DNA of 64,000 nucleotides from Perlucidibaca piscinae DSM 21586 (lineage in GTDB: Bacteria > Pseudomonadota > Gammaproteobacteria > Pseudomonadales > Moraxellaceae): NCBI RefSeq assembly GCF_000420045.1, contig NZ_ATUE01000006.1:558001-622000 (forward strand), given 5' to 3'. Below, piece after piece: positions 1-7,934 of the stretch (the first letter of the stretch is position 1; each line of letters opens with the position of its first letter). Both the position numbers and the translations under genes were made by a program. Under the pieces are notes generated by a model that made no database searches, had not been told where the DNA came from, and saw nothing but the letters and a program-made list of their open reading frames with translations.

Positions 1-24
1 CAGCGTCATTGCCCGTGCCGGGTT

Positions 25-954
25 TTACGGGCGATAGGCCTGGATCCAGCCAGACAGCTTGAGGGCAGGATCCGCAGCCACGCGCGACTTCACCGACTCG
101 GCCACGGCACGATCCAGTTCGGGGCCGATGCTGACCCGCCATGCCCCCTCCTGCCCGCCGATGCCGGCGCGATAGCCCTTGGCGCGCAACGTCGCCACCA
201 GCTCGTCAGCCTTGGCCTTGCTGGACAGGCTGGCCACCTGAACCACCCAGGCCTGGGCAGCTGCCGGATCGGCCTCGGCGACCGCCGGTTTGCTGGCCGC
301 CGCCTTCGCCTTGGCAGCCGCTTCAGCCTTGGCACGGGCTTCTGCCTCCGCCTTGGCCTTTGCCTTGGCTGCCGCGTCGGCCTTGGCCTTGGCCAGAGCG
401 TCGGCACTCATTCGGGCCTGAGCGGCCTTGGCGTCGGCTTCCGCCCTGGCCTTGGCAGCCGCCTCGGCCTTGGCGCGGGCATCGGCGTCAGCCTTTGCCT
501 TGGCCGCTGCCGCGCTGGCAGCCGCATCCGGCTTGGCCGTCGAGGCAGCGGCAGCAGCAGGCTCGACCACTGCCGGTTTTGCCGGTACCACTGGCGCCGC
601 TTGCTCGACCGCAGCGGCAGGGGCCGTGGCCGGCGCAGGAGCGGCCGATGGCGTCACCATGCGGAACTGCTGTTCGACCGCGGGCTCGGGGGCCGGCACC
701 GTGACCGTCGGCGGCTGTACCGGATAGAACGTGGGTTCGCCATGGCTGGCGCTGATGTCAGCCTCGAGGGCGGCAGCCTCATGCGTGATGGCCGGGGCCA
801 GCGCGGCCGTGTCAGGCACCTTGGGCGCAACCGGTGCGGCTGGCGGCTGAAGGGCGCGCACACCGGCGCCTTCAAGCAGCAGCGGCAGAAAAAGCACAGC
901 ACCGGCCACCAGCACCACACCCCCGAGAATGCGTTGCTTCACTGCGAGATCCAT
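25..954 (-). CDS. dedD: DedD-like SPOR-domain cell-division protein
   Basis: Predicted inner-membrane protein of 309 aa that binds septal peptidoglycan through a C-terminal SPOR domain. An N-terminal membrane anchor lies at about residues 9-28. The middle is a long Ala/Lys/Glu-rich helical stretch resembling the TolA spacer, and the SPOR domain occupies about residues 236-309. The start is the ATG at 954, because the upstream open frame reads back through folC. It lies 7 bp after folC, so the two are probably co-transcribed, as in Pseudomonas. An ATG on the same strand at position 9 could begin the next gene (cvpA in relatives), but too little is visible to call it. The family is clear; the gene symbol rests on context. 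Confidence 0.85.
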   Translation of the reverse strand: MDLAVKQRILGGVVLVAGAVLFLPLLLEGAGVRALQPPAAPVAPKVPDTAALAPAITHEAAALEADISASHGEPTFYPVQPPTVTVPAPEPAVEQQFRMVTPSAAPAPATAPAAAVEQAAPVVPAKPAVVEPAAAAASTAKPDAAASAAAAKAKADADARAKAEAAAKARAEADAKAAQARMSADALAKAKADAAAKAKAKAEAEARAKAEAAAKAKAAASKPAVAEADPAAAQAWVVQVASLSSKAKADELVATLRAKGYRAGIGGQEGAWRVSIGPELDRAVAESVKSRVAADPALKLSGWIQAYRP

Positions 955-961
955 GACTTGC

Positions 962-2236
962 TCACTCGATCGCCAAAACGGCGCCCACGGTATGAAAGGA
1001 ACCAAAGACGACAATTCTATCGCCCTCGCGCGCCTGCTGGCGAGCGGCCTGCAGGGCATCCTGCACGGTCTCGTGCACACCGGCCGGGGAGATGCCGGCA
1101 TTCTGCAGGCACTCGGCCAGAAGCTGTGCCGACGCGCCGCGCGGCACATCCAGACCGGCCAGCCACCAGTGCCGGACATGACCCCGACTGGCGGCAATCA
1201 CGCCGGGGATGTCCTTGTCGGCGAGCATGGCCAGCACGGCATGCGTGTCCTGCCCCGGTCGGGGCACCGGCAGCTGCTGCCAGAGAAAGCGCACGCCATG
1301 CGGATTGTGCCCGACGTCCAGCCAGACCTCGGGCTGACCCGGCAGACGCTGACAGCGACCCGCCAGCTGCACGCCGGCAAGGCCGGCACGTACGGCATCC
1401 ACCGTGACCTGCGGACCACCGACCTCGGCAAGCGCCGCCAACGCCGCCAGTGCGGTGGCGGCATTGGCCACGGCCACCGCCGGACGCGGCAGATCGGCTA
1501 GGATGACGTCACGACCCTGCCAGCACCAGGTCAGGCCCCTGCCACTCGCGGACATCACGTCGGTGTCGCGAACGCTGAAATCGCGTCCGGCCTGCCAGAC
1601 CGGACAGCCCCGGGCCGCGATCTGCGCCAGCATGCCCGGCTCGGGATCACTCTCGCCCAGCACCACCGGCCGGCCGTCACGCACGATGCCAGCCTTTTCA
1701 CGGGCGATCTCGGCGCGGGTATCGCCGAGAAATGCCTGATGATCAAGATCGACACTGGTGATGACGGCAACCGTCGGATCGATCAGGTTAACCACATCCA
1801 GACGACCGCCCAGACCGATCTCGAGAATCAGCAGATCCGGCTGGCATTGACGAAACCACCAGAACGCCGCCAGCGTGGTGTGCTCGAAATAGGTAAGGCT
1901 GACGTCACCGCGCGCAGCCTCGACGGCCTCCAGTGCCGCGTGCAGCTGGTCATCGCGGATCTCCTCGCCGGCAAACACCATGCGCTCGTGGAAGCGCAGC
2001 AGATGCGGCGAGGTATAGACGCCTGCCCGCCAGCCCGCTGCGGCGGCCACCGCACGCAACGTGGCGACCGTCGAGCCTTTGCCGTTGGTGCCTGCCACGG
2101 TGATGACCGGGATGTCCCAGTGCAGCAGATCAAGACGCCGGGCGACCTGGCCGACGCGCTCCAGGCCCAGCTCGATAGCCAGTGGATGTCGTTGTTCAAG
2201 TGCCTGCAACCAGACCGGAACAGAAGAAAAGACCAT
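962..2236 (-). CDS. folC: Bifunctional folylpolyglutamate / dihydrofolate synthase
   Basis: Cytosolic Mur-ligase-family enzyme of 424 aa that adds glutamate to dihydropteroate and to folates using ATP. The P-loop GTNGKGS is at residues 49-55, followed by the family TSPHL motif and the EIGLGGRLD segment. The length is normal for FolC. The start ATG has no obvious Shine-Dalgarno sequence, so translation may depend on coupling. It lies 51 bp downstream of accD and just upstream of dedD, the conserved accD-folC-dedD order. Confidence 0.96.
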   Translation of the reverse strand: MVFSSVPVWLQALEQRHPLAIELGLERVGQVARRLDLLHWDIPVITVAGTNGKGSTVATLRAVAAAAGWRAGVYTSPHLLRFHERMVFAGEEIRDDQLHAALEAVEAARGDVSLTYFEHTTLAAFWWFRQCQPDLLILEIGLGGRLDVVNLIDPTVAVITSVDLDHQAFLGDTRAEIAREKAGIVRDGRPVVLGESDPEPGMLAQIAARGCPVWQAGRDFSVRDTDVMSASGRGLTWCWQGRDVILADLPRPAVAVANAATALAALAALAEVGGPQVTVDAVRAGLAGVQLAGRCQRLPGQPEVWLDVGHNPHGVRFLWQQLPVPRPGQDTHAVLAMLADKDIPGVIAASRGHVRHWWLAGLDVPRGASAQLLAECLQNAGISPAGVHETVQDALQAARQQAREGDRIVVFGSFHTVGAVLAIE

Positions 2237-2287
2237 GAGGGGAAAACCACTTGAAGCAGAACGCGCCCCGCAGGGCGCGCAGAGGTG

Positions 2288-3151
2288 TCACACCGGGAAG
2301 TGCATGAACTTGGCAAGCAGCCGGAACAGCGTGTCACGCATCTCGTGACGGTGAATGATGATGTCCACCGTGCCGTGAGCCAGCAGGAACTCGGAGCGCT
2401 GGAAGCCCTCCGGCAGCTTCTGGCGCACGGTCTGCTCGATCACGCGCGGGCCGGCGAAGCCGATCAGGGCATTGGGCTCGGCGGCATTGATGTCACCGAG
2501 CATGGCCAGGCTGGCGGAAACCCCGCCATAGACCGGATCGGTGAGCACCGAAACATAGGGAATGCCGGCCTCGCGCAGGCGTTCCAGTGCCGCCGAGGTG
2601 CGCGCCATCTGCATCAGCGAGAACAGGGCTTCCTGCATGCGGGCACCGCCGGAGGCGGCGAAGCAGATCAGCGGCACGCGATTGGCCAGACAGTATTCGG
2701 CGGCGGCGACAAAGCGACCGCCCACCACCGAGCCCATGGAGCCGCCCATGAAGTCGAACTCGAAGGCGGCAACCACCACCGGCAGCTGGTTCAGCGTGCC
2801 CTTGACGACCACCAGCGCATCCTTCTCGCCAGTCTCGCCCTGCGCCGCGCTGAGCCGGTCCGCGTAACGCTTGGAGTCCTTGAAACGGAGGATGTCGACC
2901 GGCTCGAGCTCGGTGGCCAGCTCCTCGCGACCGTCGGCATCCAGGGTGAGCTCGATGCGCTGACGGGCACTGATGCGCAGATGATGCTGACACTTGGGAC
3001 AGACGTGCTGATTGCGCTCGACCTCAGCCTGATAGAGGATGGTCTCGCACTTGGGGCACTTGCGCCACAGGCCTTCCGGCACCGAGGCACGACGTTCGGC
3101 CGTGGACTCGCCGACGTTGGGCAGGATGCGCTCCAGCCAGTTTGAACTCAT
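2288..3151 (-). CDS. accD: Acetyl-CoA carboxylase, carboxyltransferase subunit beta
   Basis: AccD (287 aa) forms the carboxyltransferase half of acetyl-CoA carboxylase with AccA and makes malonyl-CoA for fatty-acid synthesis. An N-terminal zinc ribbon has Cys32, Cys35, Cys51 and Cys54. It is followed by the crotonase-like carboxyltransferase core with the SGGARMQE motif. I chose the ATG at 3151 because AGGAG lies 7 nt upstream; the open frame extends 6 codons further without support. It sits between trpA (39 bp upstream) and folC. Confidence 0.97.
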   Translation of the reverse strand: MSSNWLERILPNVGESTAERRASVPEGLWRKCPKCETILYQAEVERNQHVCPKCQHHLRISARQRIELTLDADGREELATELEPVDILRFKDSKRYADRLSAAQGETGEKDALVVVKGTLNQLPVVVAAFEFDFMGGSMGSVVGGRFVAAAEYCLANRVPLICFAASGGARMQEALFSLMQMARTSAALERLREAGIPYVSVLTDPVYGGVSASLAMLGDINAAEPNALIGFAGPRVIEQTVRQKLPEGFQRSEFLLAHGTVDIIIHRHEMRDTLFRLLAKFMHFPV

Positions 3152-3190
3152 CTCAGCACTCCTGAACATGCCCGCAACGGGTCACGCCGG

Positions 3191-4000
3191 TCATTTGACC
3201 TGATCAATGGCCTGACGCAAGGGTGCCAGAATGGCGGCCAGCGCGGCAGGCACTTCATCGGGTGTGGCAGCCAGTTCGCCGGCACGCTGCACCAGCACCG
3301 AGCCGACCACCACGCCATCGGCATGACGGGCGACCGCCGCTGCGGACTCCGGATCCTTGATACCAAAACCCACTCCGATGGGCAAATCGGTGACACCGCG
3401 CAGCGCCTTGATGCGTTCGGCCACGGCGTCGGTATCGAGCGTGCCGGCGCCGGTCACACCCTTCAGCGACACGTAGTAAACATAGCCGCTGGCAGCGGCG
3501 GCAATCCTCGCCGCACGCGTCAAAGTTGTGGTCGGAGCTAACAAATAGATGGGATCAATGTGCTGCGCACGCAGTTCGACATTGAATTCCTCGGCCTCTT
3601 CCGGCGGCAGATCGACGGTGAGCACGCCGTCAACGCCAGCGGCCGCGGCCAGCTCGGCAAAACGGCCGTAGCCGGTGATCTCGACCGGGTTCAGGTACCC
3701 CATGAGCACGACAGGCGTGTCGGCATCACGGTGGCGGAACTCGCGCACCATGGCCAGCACGTCATGCAGGCTGACCTGGTGACGCAGGGCACGCTCATGA
3801 CCCAGGGTGATGGTCGGACCATCGGCCATGGGGTCGGAGAACGGCACGCCGAGCTCGAGGATGTCGGCACCAGCCGCGACCAGCGCATGCAGGGTGGCAA
3901 CCGTGACGCCAGGCTCGGGATCACCCGCGACCACGTAGGGAATCAGGGCCTTGCGACCTTGCGCCTTGAGCTTCTGGAAACAGGTGGATAGACGGCTCAC
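3191..4000 (-). CDS. trpA: Tryptophan synthase alpha subunit
   Basis: TrpA (269 aa) cleaves indole-3-glycerol phosphate and channels indole to TrpB. The TIM-barrel catalytic acids are present as Glu49 (in the LELGVPFSDP motif) and Asp60 (MADGPT). The phosphate-binding GVGFGI and GVVVGS motifs are present near the C-terminus. It starts 3 bp after the trpB stop, so the two are translationally coupled and made in similar amounts, as the alpha2beta2 enzyme needs. Confidence 0.97.
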   Translation of the reverse strand: MSRLSTCFQKLKAQGRKALIPYVVAGDPEPGVTVATLHALVAAGADILELGVPFSDPMADGPTITLGHERALRHQVSLHDVLAMVREFRHRDADTPVVLMGYLNPVEITGYGRFAELAAAAGVDGVLTVDLPPEEAEEFNVELRAQHIDPIYLLAPTTTLTRAARIAAAASGYVYYVSLKGVTGAGTLDTDAVAERIKALRGVTDLPIGVGFGIKDPESAAAVARHADGVVVGSVLVQRAGELAATPDEVPAALAAILAPLRQAIDQVK

Positions 4001-4003
4001 GGC

Positions 4004-5230
4004 TCACCCCTCGTGTGGTGTCAGGCCGGCGACGGTGAGCAGGTCCTTGTCACCGCGTCCGGAAAGATTGCAGATGATGATCTGGTCAGGACGCATCGTG
4101 GGTGCCAGCTTCTCGACATAGGCCAGCGCGTGGCTGGACTCCAGTGCCGGGATGATGCCCTCCGTGCGCGTCAGGCGATGAAAGCCGGCCAGTGCTTCCT
4201 GATCGTTGATGGCGACGTAGTCGACGCGACCGATGTCCTTGAGCCAGCTGTGCTCGGGACCGACGCCGGGATAGTCGAGACCGGCAGACACCGAATGCGT
4301 CTCGATGATCTGGCCGTTGTCATCGCTCATCAGGTAGGTGCGGTTGCCGTGCAGCACACCGATGCGACCGGCATTGAGCGGCGCCGAGTGCTGCCCTGCC
4401 CCGGCCATGATGCCGTGACCCGCCGCCTCGACGCCGTAGATGGCGACATCGGTGTCAGCGAGGAAGGGATGGAACAGGCCGATGGCATTGGATCCGCCAC
4501 CGACGCAGGCAACCAGGGCATCGGGCAGACGCCCGGTCTGGGCCAGGCACTGGCGGCGCGCCTCGCGACCGATCACCGACTGGAAGTCGCGCACCAGCAT
4601 CGGGTACGGGTGCGGACCGGCCACGGTTCCGATGATGTAGAAGGTGTTGTCGACGTTGGTGACCCAGTCACGCATGGCTTCGTTGAGTGCATCCTTGAGC
4701 GTGCGCGAGCCGGAGGTCACCGGTACCACGGTGGCACCGAGCAGCTTCATGCGCTGCACGTTGGGAGCCTGACGCACCACGTCCTCGGCACCCATGTAGA
4801 CCACGCACTCCATGCCCAGACGGGCCGCGATGGTGGCGGTGGCGACACCATGCTGGCCGGCACCGGTCTCGGCGATGACACGGGTCTTGCCGGAGAGCTT
4901 GGCGAGCAGGGCCTGGCCGATGGTGTTGTTGATCTTGTGCGCGCCGGTGTGATTCAGGTCTTCGCGCTTGAGGTAGATCTGCGCACCGCCGAGTTCGCGG
5001 CTCCAGCGTTCGGCGTGGTAGAGCGGCGACGGTCGGCCGACGTACTGGGCCAGGTCGTGATCGAACTCGGCCACGAAGGCCGGATCATTCTTGAGGCGAG
5101 CATAGAGCTGATCAAGGTCATCCAGCGCCGCCATCAGGGTCTCGGAGACAAAACGACCGCCATGACGGCCGAAGCGCCCGTGCGGATCCGGGAACTGGGC
5201 GTAGTCGATGGGCGGATGGGACGATTTCAT
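4004..5230 (-). CDS. trpB: Tryptophan synthase beta subunit
   Basis: PLP enzyme of 408 aa that condenses indole with serine to give tryptophan. The PLP lysine is Lys99 in the HTGAHKIN motif, and the glycine-rich phosphate loop is CVGGGSNA. Its start overlaps the trpF stop by 4 bp (ATGA), and trpA follows after 3 bp, forming a trpF-trpB-trpA operon. Pseudomonas keeps trpBA elsewhere, whereas Acinetobacter keeps them near trpF, which helps place the organism. Confidence 0.97.
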   Translation of the reverse strand: MKSSHPPIDYAQFPDPHGRFGRHGGRFVSETLMAALDDLDQLYARLKNDPAFVAEFDHDLAQYVGRPSPLYHAERWSRELGGAQIYLKREDLNHTGAHKINNTIGQALLAKLSGKTRVIAETGAGQHGVATATIAARLGMECVVYMGAEDVVRQAPNVQRMKLLGATVVPVTSGSRTLKDALNEAMRDWVTNVDNTFYIIGTVAGPHPYPMLVRDFQSVIGREARRQCLAQTGRLPDALVACVGGGSNAIGLFHPFLADTDVAIYGVEAAGHGIMAGAGQHSAPLNAGRIGVLHGNRTYLMSDDNGQIIETHSVSAGLDYPGVGPEHSWLKDIGRVDYVAINDQEALAGFHRLTRTEGIIPALESSHALAYVEKLAPTMRPDQIIICNLSGRGDKDLLTVAGLTPHEG

Positions 5231-5856
5231 GCGGAAGCTACTCCTGCCATAAAGGCCTGAATTCGGTGGACATCCTTGAGGCCCTTGGCCTGCTCGATGC
5301 CACCACTCACATCTACAGCATAGGGTCGCGTCTGACGGATGGCGTCAGCCACATTGTCCGGGGTCAGACCGCCAGCCAGGATCAGCGGCCGCTCGGCCGT
5401 CGCCGGCATCTTCTGCCAGTCGAAGCACAGGCCGGTGCCGCCATGCTGCTCCGGATGCCAGGCATCCAGCAGAATGCCGCTGGCGCCCGGGTGCGCCGCC
5501 ATCGCCGCCGCCACATCGAGGTCCGCATGCACGCGCAGCGCCTTGATCCAGGGCCGGCCGTAGCGTGCGCACTCGGCATCTGTTTCATCCCCATGGAACT
5601 GCAGCAGCGCCAGCGGAACCCGGGCCAGCGTATCGCGAATCCGGGCTTCGTCAGCGTCAACGAACAGACCGACCGTGGTCACGAACGGCGGCAGCGCCGC
5701 CACGATGGCAGCGGCCTGTGCCGGCGTCACGGCACGCGGACTGGGGGCATGGAAGACGAAACCGATGGCATCGGCACCGGCCGCCACTGCCGCCCGGGCA
5801 TCGCACAACCGTGTGATGCCACACATCTTGACACGGGTACGGGTAGCGGCAGGCAT
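5227..5856 (-). CDS. trpF: Phosphoribosylanthranilate isomerase
   Basis: TrpF (209 aa) performs the Amadori rearrangement of phosphoribosylanthranilate in tryptophan synthesis. The catalytic Cys is in the VKMCGIT motif (Cys12) and the general acid Asp is in the AVDVSGGIE motif near the C-terminus. The ATG at 5856 is preferred over an in-frame TTG two codons upstream; neither has a good ribosome site. It is the first gene of trpFBA and follows a terminator and a candidate promoter. Confidence 0.95.
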   Translation of the reverse strand: MPAATRTRVKMCGITRLCDARAAVAAGADAIGFVFHAPSPRAVTPAQAAAIVAALPPFVTTVGLFVDADEARIRDTLARVPLALLQFHGDETDAECARYGRPWIKALRVHADLDVAAAMAAHPGASGILLDAWHPEQHGGTGLCFDWQKMPATAERPLILAGGLTPDNVADAIRQTRPYAVDVSGGIEQAKGLKDVHRIQAFMAGVASA

Positions 5857-5894
5857 GGACAAGGCGGTTCAGTCCGGAAAAGCGGAAGTTCGCG

Positions 5895-5924
5895 AGTGTA
5901 GCAAAGGCATTGCCCGCCCGTCAG
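5895..5924 (-). promoter_or_regulatory. Candidate sigma-70 promoter of trpFBA
   Basis: On the minus strand CTGACG (4/6 match to the -35 consensus) is followed after 18 nt by TACACT (-10-like). The start point would fall about 30 nt before the trpF ATG. It lies just downstream of the terminator that closes the fimV-like gene, where an operon promoter is expected. No attenuator or leader peptide is visible. Confidence 0.4.
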
Positions 5925-5943
5925 CGCACGAAGCAGGCAAATG

Positions 5944-5971
5944 CGGAACGGGGCCCTGGGGCCCCGTTCCG
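5944..5971 (-). terminator. Hairpin terminator after the third fimV-like gene
   Basis: A perfect 13-bp GC-rich stem (5944-5956 pairing with 5959-5971, 2-nt loop) begins 17 bp past the fimV-like stop. The minus-strand downstream tract is only weakly T-rich (ATTTGCC), so its efficiency is uncertain. It separates the fimV-like/truA unit from trpFBA. Confidence 0.6.
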
Positions 5972-5988
5972 GCATCGACGGGAGCGTC

Positions 5989-7014
5989 TTACTTGCGACG
6001 CGCCATCAGGCTGTTGACGGCGAAGATGCCGAGCAGGATGAGGCCGATGAAGGCCAGCATGACGATCGAGAACACCTCGTGCGGTGCACGACCGGAGGCA
6101 GACTCGGCAGGAGCCGGTTCTGCAGCCGGCTCGCTGGCCACGTCCTCCGTCACCACCTCGTCCACAGCCACATCCGTGGTGGCAGCATCGGGATTGGCAG
6201 CGGCATTGAGTTCGGTCTCGCGCGCATCCAGAGCCTGCAGACGGGCCTCGAACTGGGCCACCATGGCCTGGGCGTCCTGGAGCTGGGTCTGCACCACGGC
6301 ACGTTCCTGCTGCAGGGCTTCCAGGGTCTCCGGCTGGCCGGTGGCCGGGGCCGACATGTCAACGTTGCTGGCGACAACCACGGCAGGTTCGGCAGTCGCC
6401 GGAGCGGCGGCGGCAACAGGCTCGGTGGTGATCTCGACAGCCGGGGCGGCGGCAGGCGCCGGCTCAGGCGCGGCCACGGGAGCCGGCTTCGGACGCGACG
6501 GCTTGGGGGCCGACATGCGCGGCTTGGGCTTGCTCACCGGCTCGCCTTCGACATAGGACGGGCTGCTGGCACGGGGCGCCGGCTCGCTGCGGGTCACTTC
6601 GCTGGCCGAGGACGAGGCCAGCGGCGAGCCGTTCAGCGCGGAGTAGACCTGCTGCAGACGACCGCCGCCGAGTGCCTGCAGCTCCACGATGAAGGTCACC
6701 GGACCGTCACCGACTGACTCGCCGGAACGGGCTCGGGCCACCAGCTTGCCGCCGTCATCGAGCACGGTGAAACGAACGGAGTCTGCCCAGTCAGGACGGC
6801 TCAGACCGAGACGGGCGTGGTCGGCAGCCGATGCCACGCGCACGCGCACGTCGCCGGGCTTGGCGGCACCCAGCTCGTCGAGCGCGATATCCATCTTCAG
6901 GGGCTCGTTCGGACCGGACCACGCCGACATGCCCGAGACCGTGATCGCACTGGCTGGTGCGGCCAGAACCAGCGCAGCAGCAAGCAGCGCAGCCTGAGGG
7001 ACACAACGCTTCAT
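5989..7014 (-). CDS. Short FimV/HubP N-domain membrane protein (third paralogue)
   Basis: Protein of 341 aa with a signal peptide (cleavage near residue 23) and a FimV-type N-terminal domain (about 24-130), including the DHARLGLSRPDW motif that all three paralogues share. A long Pro/Ala-rich linker, a predicted coiled coil (about 230-270) and a C-terminal membrane helix (about 317-336) ending in RRK follow. It has no recognisable LysM domain and no cytoplasmic FimV C-domain. The ATG at 7014 is preceded by GGGAG. It lies 77 bp downstream of truA. A role in polar or peptidoglycan organisation is inferred from FimV only. Confidence 0.75.
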   Translation of the reverse strand: MKRCVPQAALLAAALVLAAPASAITVSGMSAWSGPNEPLKMDIALDELGAAKPGDVRVRVASAADHARLGLSRPDWADSVRFTVLDDGGKLVARARSGESVGDGPVTFIVELQALGGGRLQQVYSALNGSPLASSSASEVTRSEPAPRASSPSYVEGEPVSKPKPRMSAPKPSRPKPAPVAAPEPAPAAAPAVEITTEPVAAAAPATAEPAVVVASNVDMSAPATGQPETLEALQQERAVVQTQLQDAQAMVAQFEARLQALDARETELNAAANPDAATTDVAVDEVVTEDVASEPAAEPAPAESASGRAPHEVFSIVMLAFIGLILLGIFAVNSLMARRK

Positions 7015-7091
7015 GACAGACTCCCTAAAAACGACAAAAGAAATGTTTCCAGTCTTATAGTTATCAAACACGGCTGCCGGCAAGCGCTTTT

Positions 7092-7934
7092 TCAGCGAAC
7101 AGGCCAGCCGGCCATCCATAATGGCCCCAGCGGCTCACGCGGTAAATCGAAACCCGACGGATACAAGGCATCCACGAAGTAGAGGCCGTCCGGTGGCGCG
7201 GTCACGCCGCCCAGGGTGCGATCACGACTGGCCAGCACCTCGGCAGCCCACGACACCGGCATCCTGCCCTGCCCGATCGCCATCAGCACGCCGGCGATGT
7301 TGCGCACCATGTGATGCAGGAAGCCGTCAGCCTGGATGTCGAGGCGGAACAGCGGCCCCTCCTGATCCAGCTGCAGAAAATGCACATCACGCACCGGCCG
7401 GTTGGACTGGCAGGCGACGGCACGGAAGGCGCTGAAATCGTGGCGGCCGACCAGCGCCTGCGCGGCTTCCTGCATGGGCGCCAGCTGCAGCGGGTGGTAG
7501 TGCCAGGTGGCGCGCCCGGCGAGCAGGCTGGAACGGCGCGGATGGTTGTAGATGACGTAGTGGTAGCGCCGTGCCACGGCCTTGAAACGGGCATGGAAGT
7601 CTGACGCCACAGGCTGTATCCAGCGCAGGCTGACCCCTTCCGGCAACGCGGTGTTGACGCCCATCAGCCAGCTGCGTTCGCTGCGCGGCGACGGGCTGTC
7701 GAAGTGCGCGATCATGCCCGAGCCATGCACGCCGGCATCGGTACGCCCGGCCGCATGCACATGCACGGGATGGTTGGCGACGCGGGCGATGGCCCGCTCC
7801 AGGGTCTCCTGCACGCTGGGCACGCCGGCCTGCTGGGTCTGCCAGCCGCGAAAGGCGCGGCCATCGTATTCGATGCCGATGGCGTAGCGCTGGTTGCCGG
7901 GATGCGCGACCACCGGCGACAGCGACTCAGTCAC
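7092..7934 (-). CDS. truA: tRNA pseudouridine(38-40) synthase
   Basis: TruA (280 aa) isomerises uridines 38-40 in the anticodon arm of many tRNAs. The catalytic Asp66 lies in the GRTDAGVH motif, and the conserved FLHHMVRNI segment is present. The start is a GTG at 7934 that overlaps the stop of the upstream fimV-like gene (GTGA), which suggests translational coupling. The fimV-truA order is conserved in Pseudomonas. Confidence 0.96.
   Translation of the reverse strand: MTESLSPVVAHPGNQRYAIGIEYDGRAFRGWQTQQAGVPSVQETLERAIARVANHPVHVHAAGRTDAGVHGSGMIAHFDSPSPRSERSWLMGVNTALPEGVSLRWIQPVASDFHARFKAVARRYHYVIYNHPRRSSLLAGRATWHYHPLQLAPMQEAAQALVGRHDFSAFRAVACQSNRPVRDVHFLQLDQEGPLFRLDIQADGFLHHMVRNIAGVLMAIGQGRMPVSWAAEVLASRDRTLGGVTAPPDGLYFVDALYPSGFDLPREPLGPLWMAGWPVR

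Noticed and set aside
1..9. Possible start of cvpA (ATG at position 9, minus strand)
   Set aside because: Only three codons are visible. The order dedD-cvpA is known in relatives, but the sequence here cannot confirm it.
5857..5943. Trp leader peptide or attenuator before trpF
   Set aside because: No short frame with tandem Trp codons and no alternative hairpins are seen; only a candidate promoter remains.
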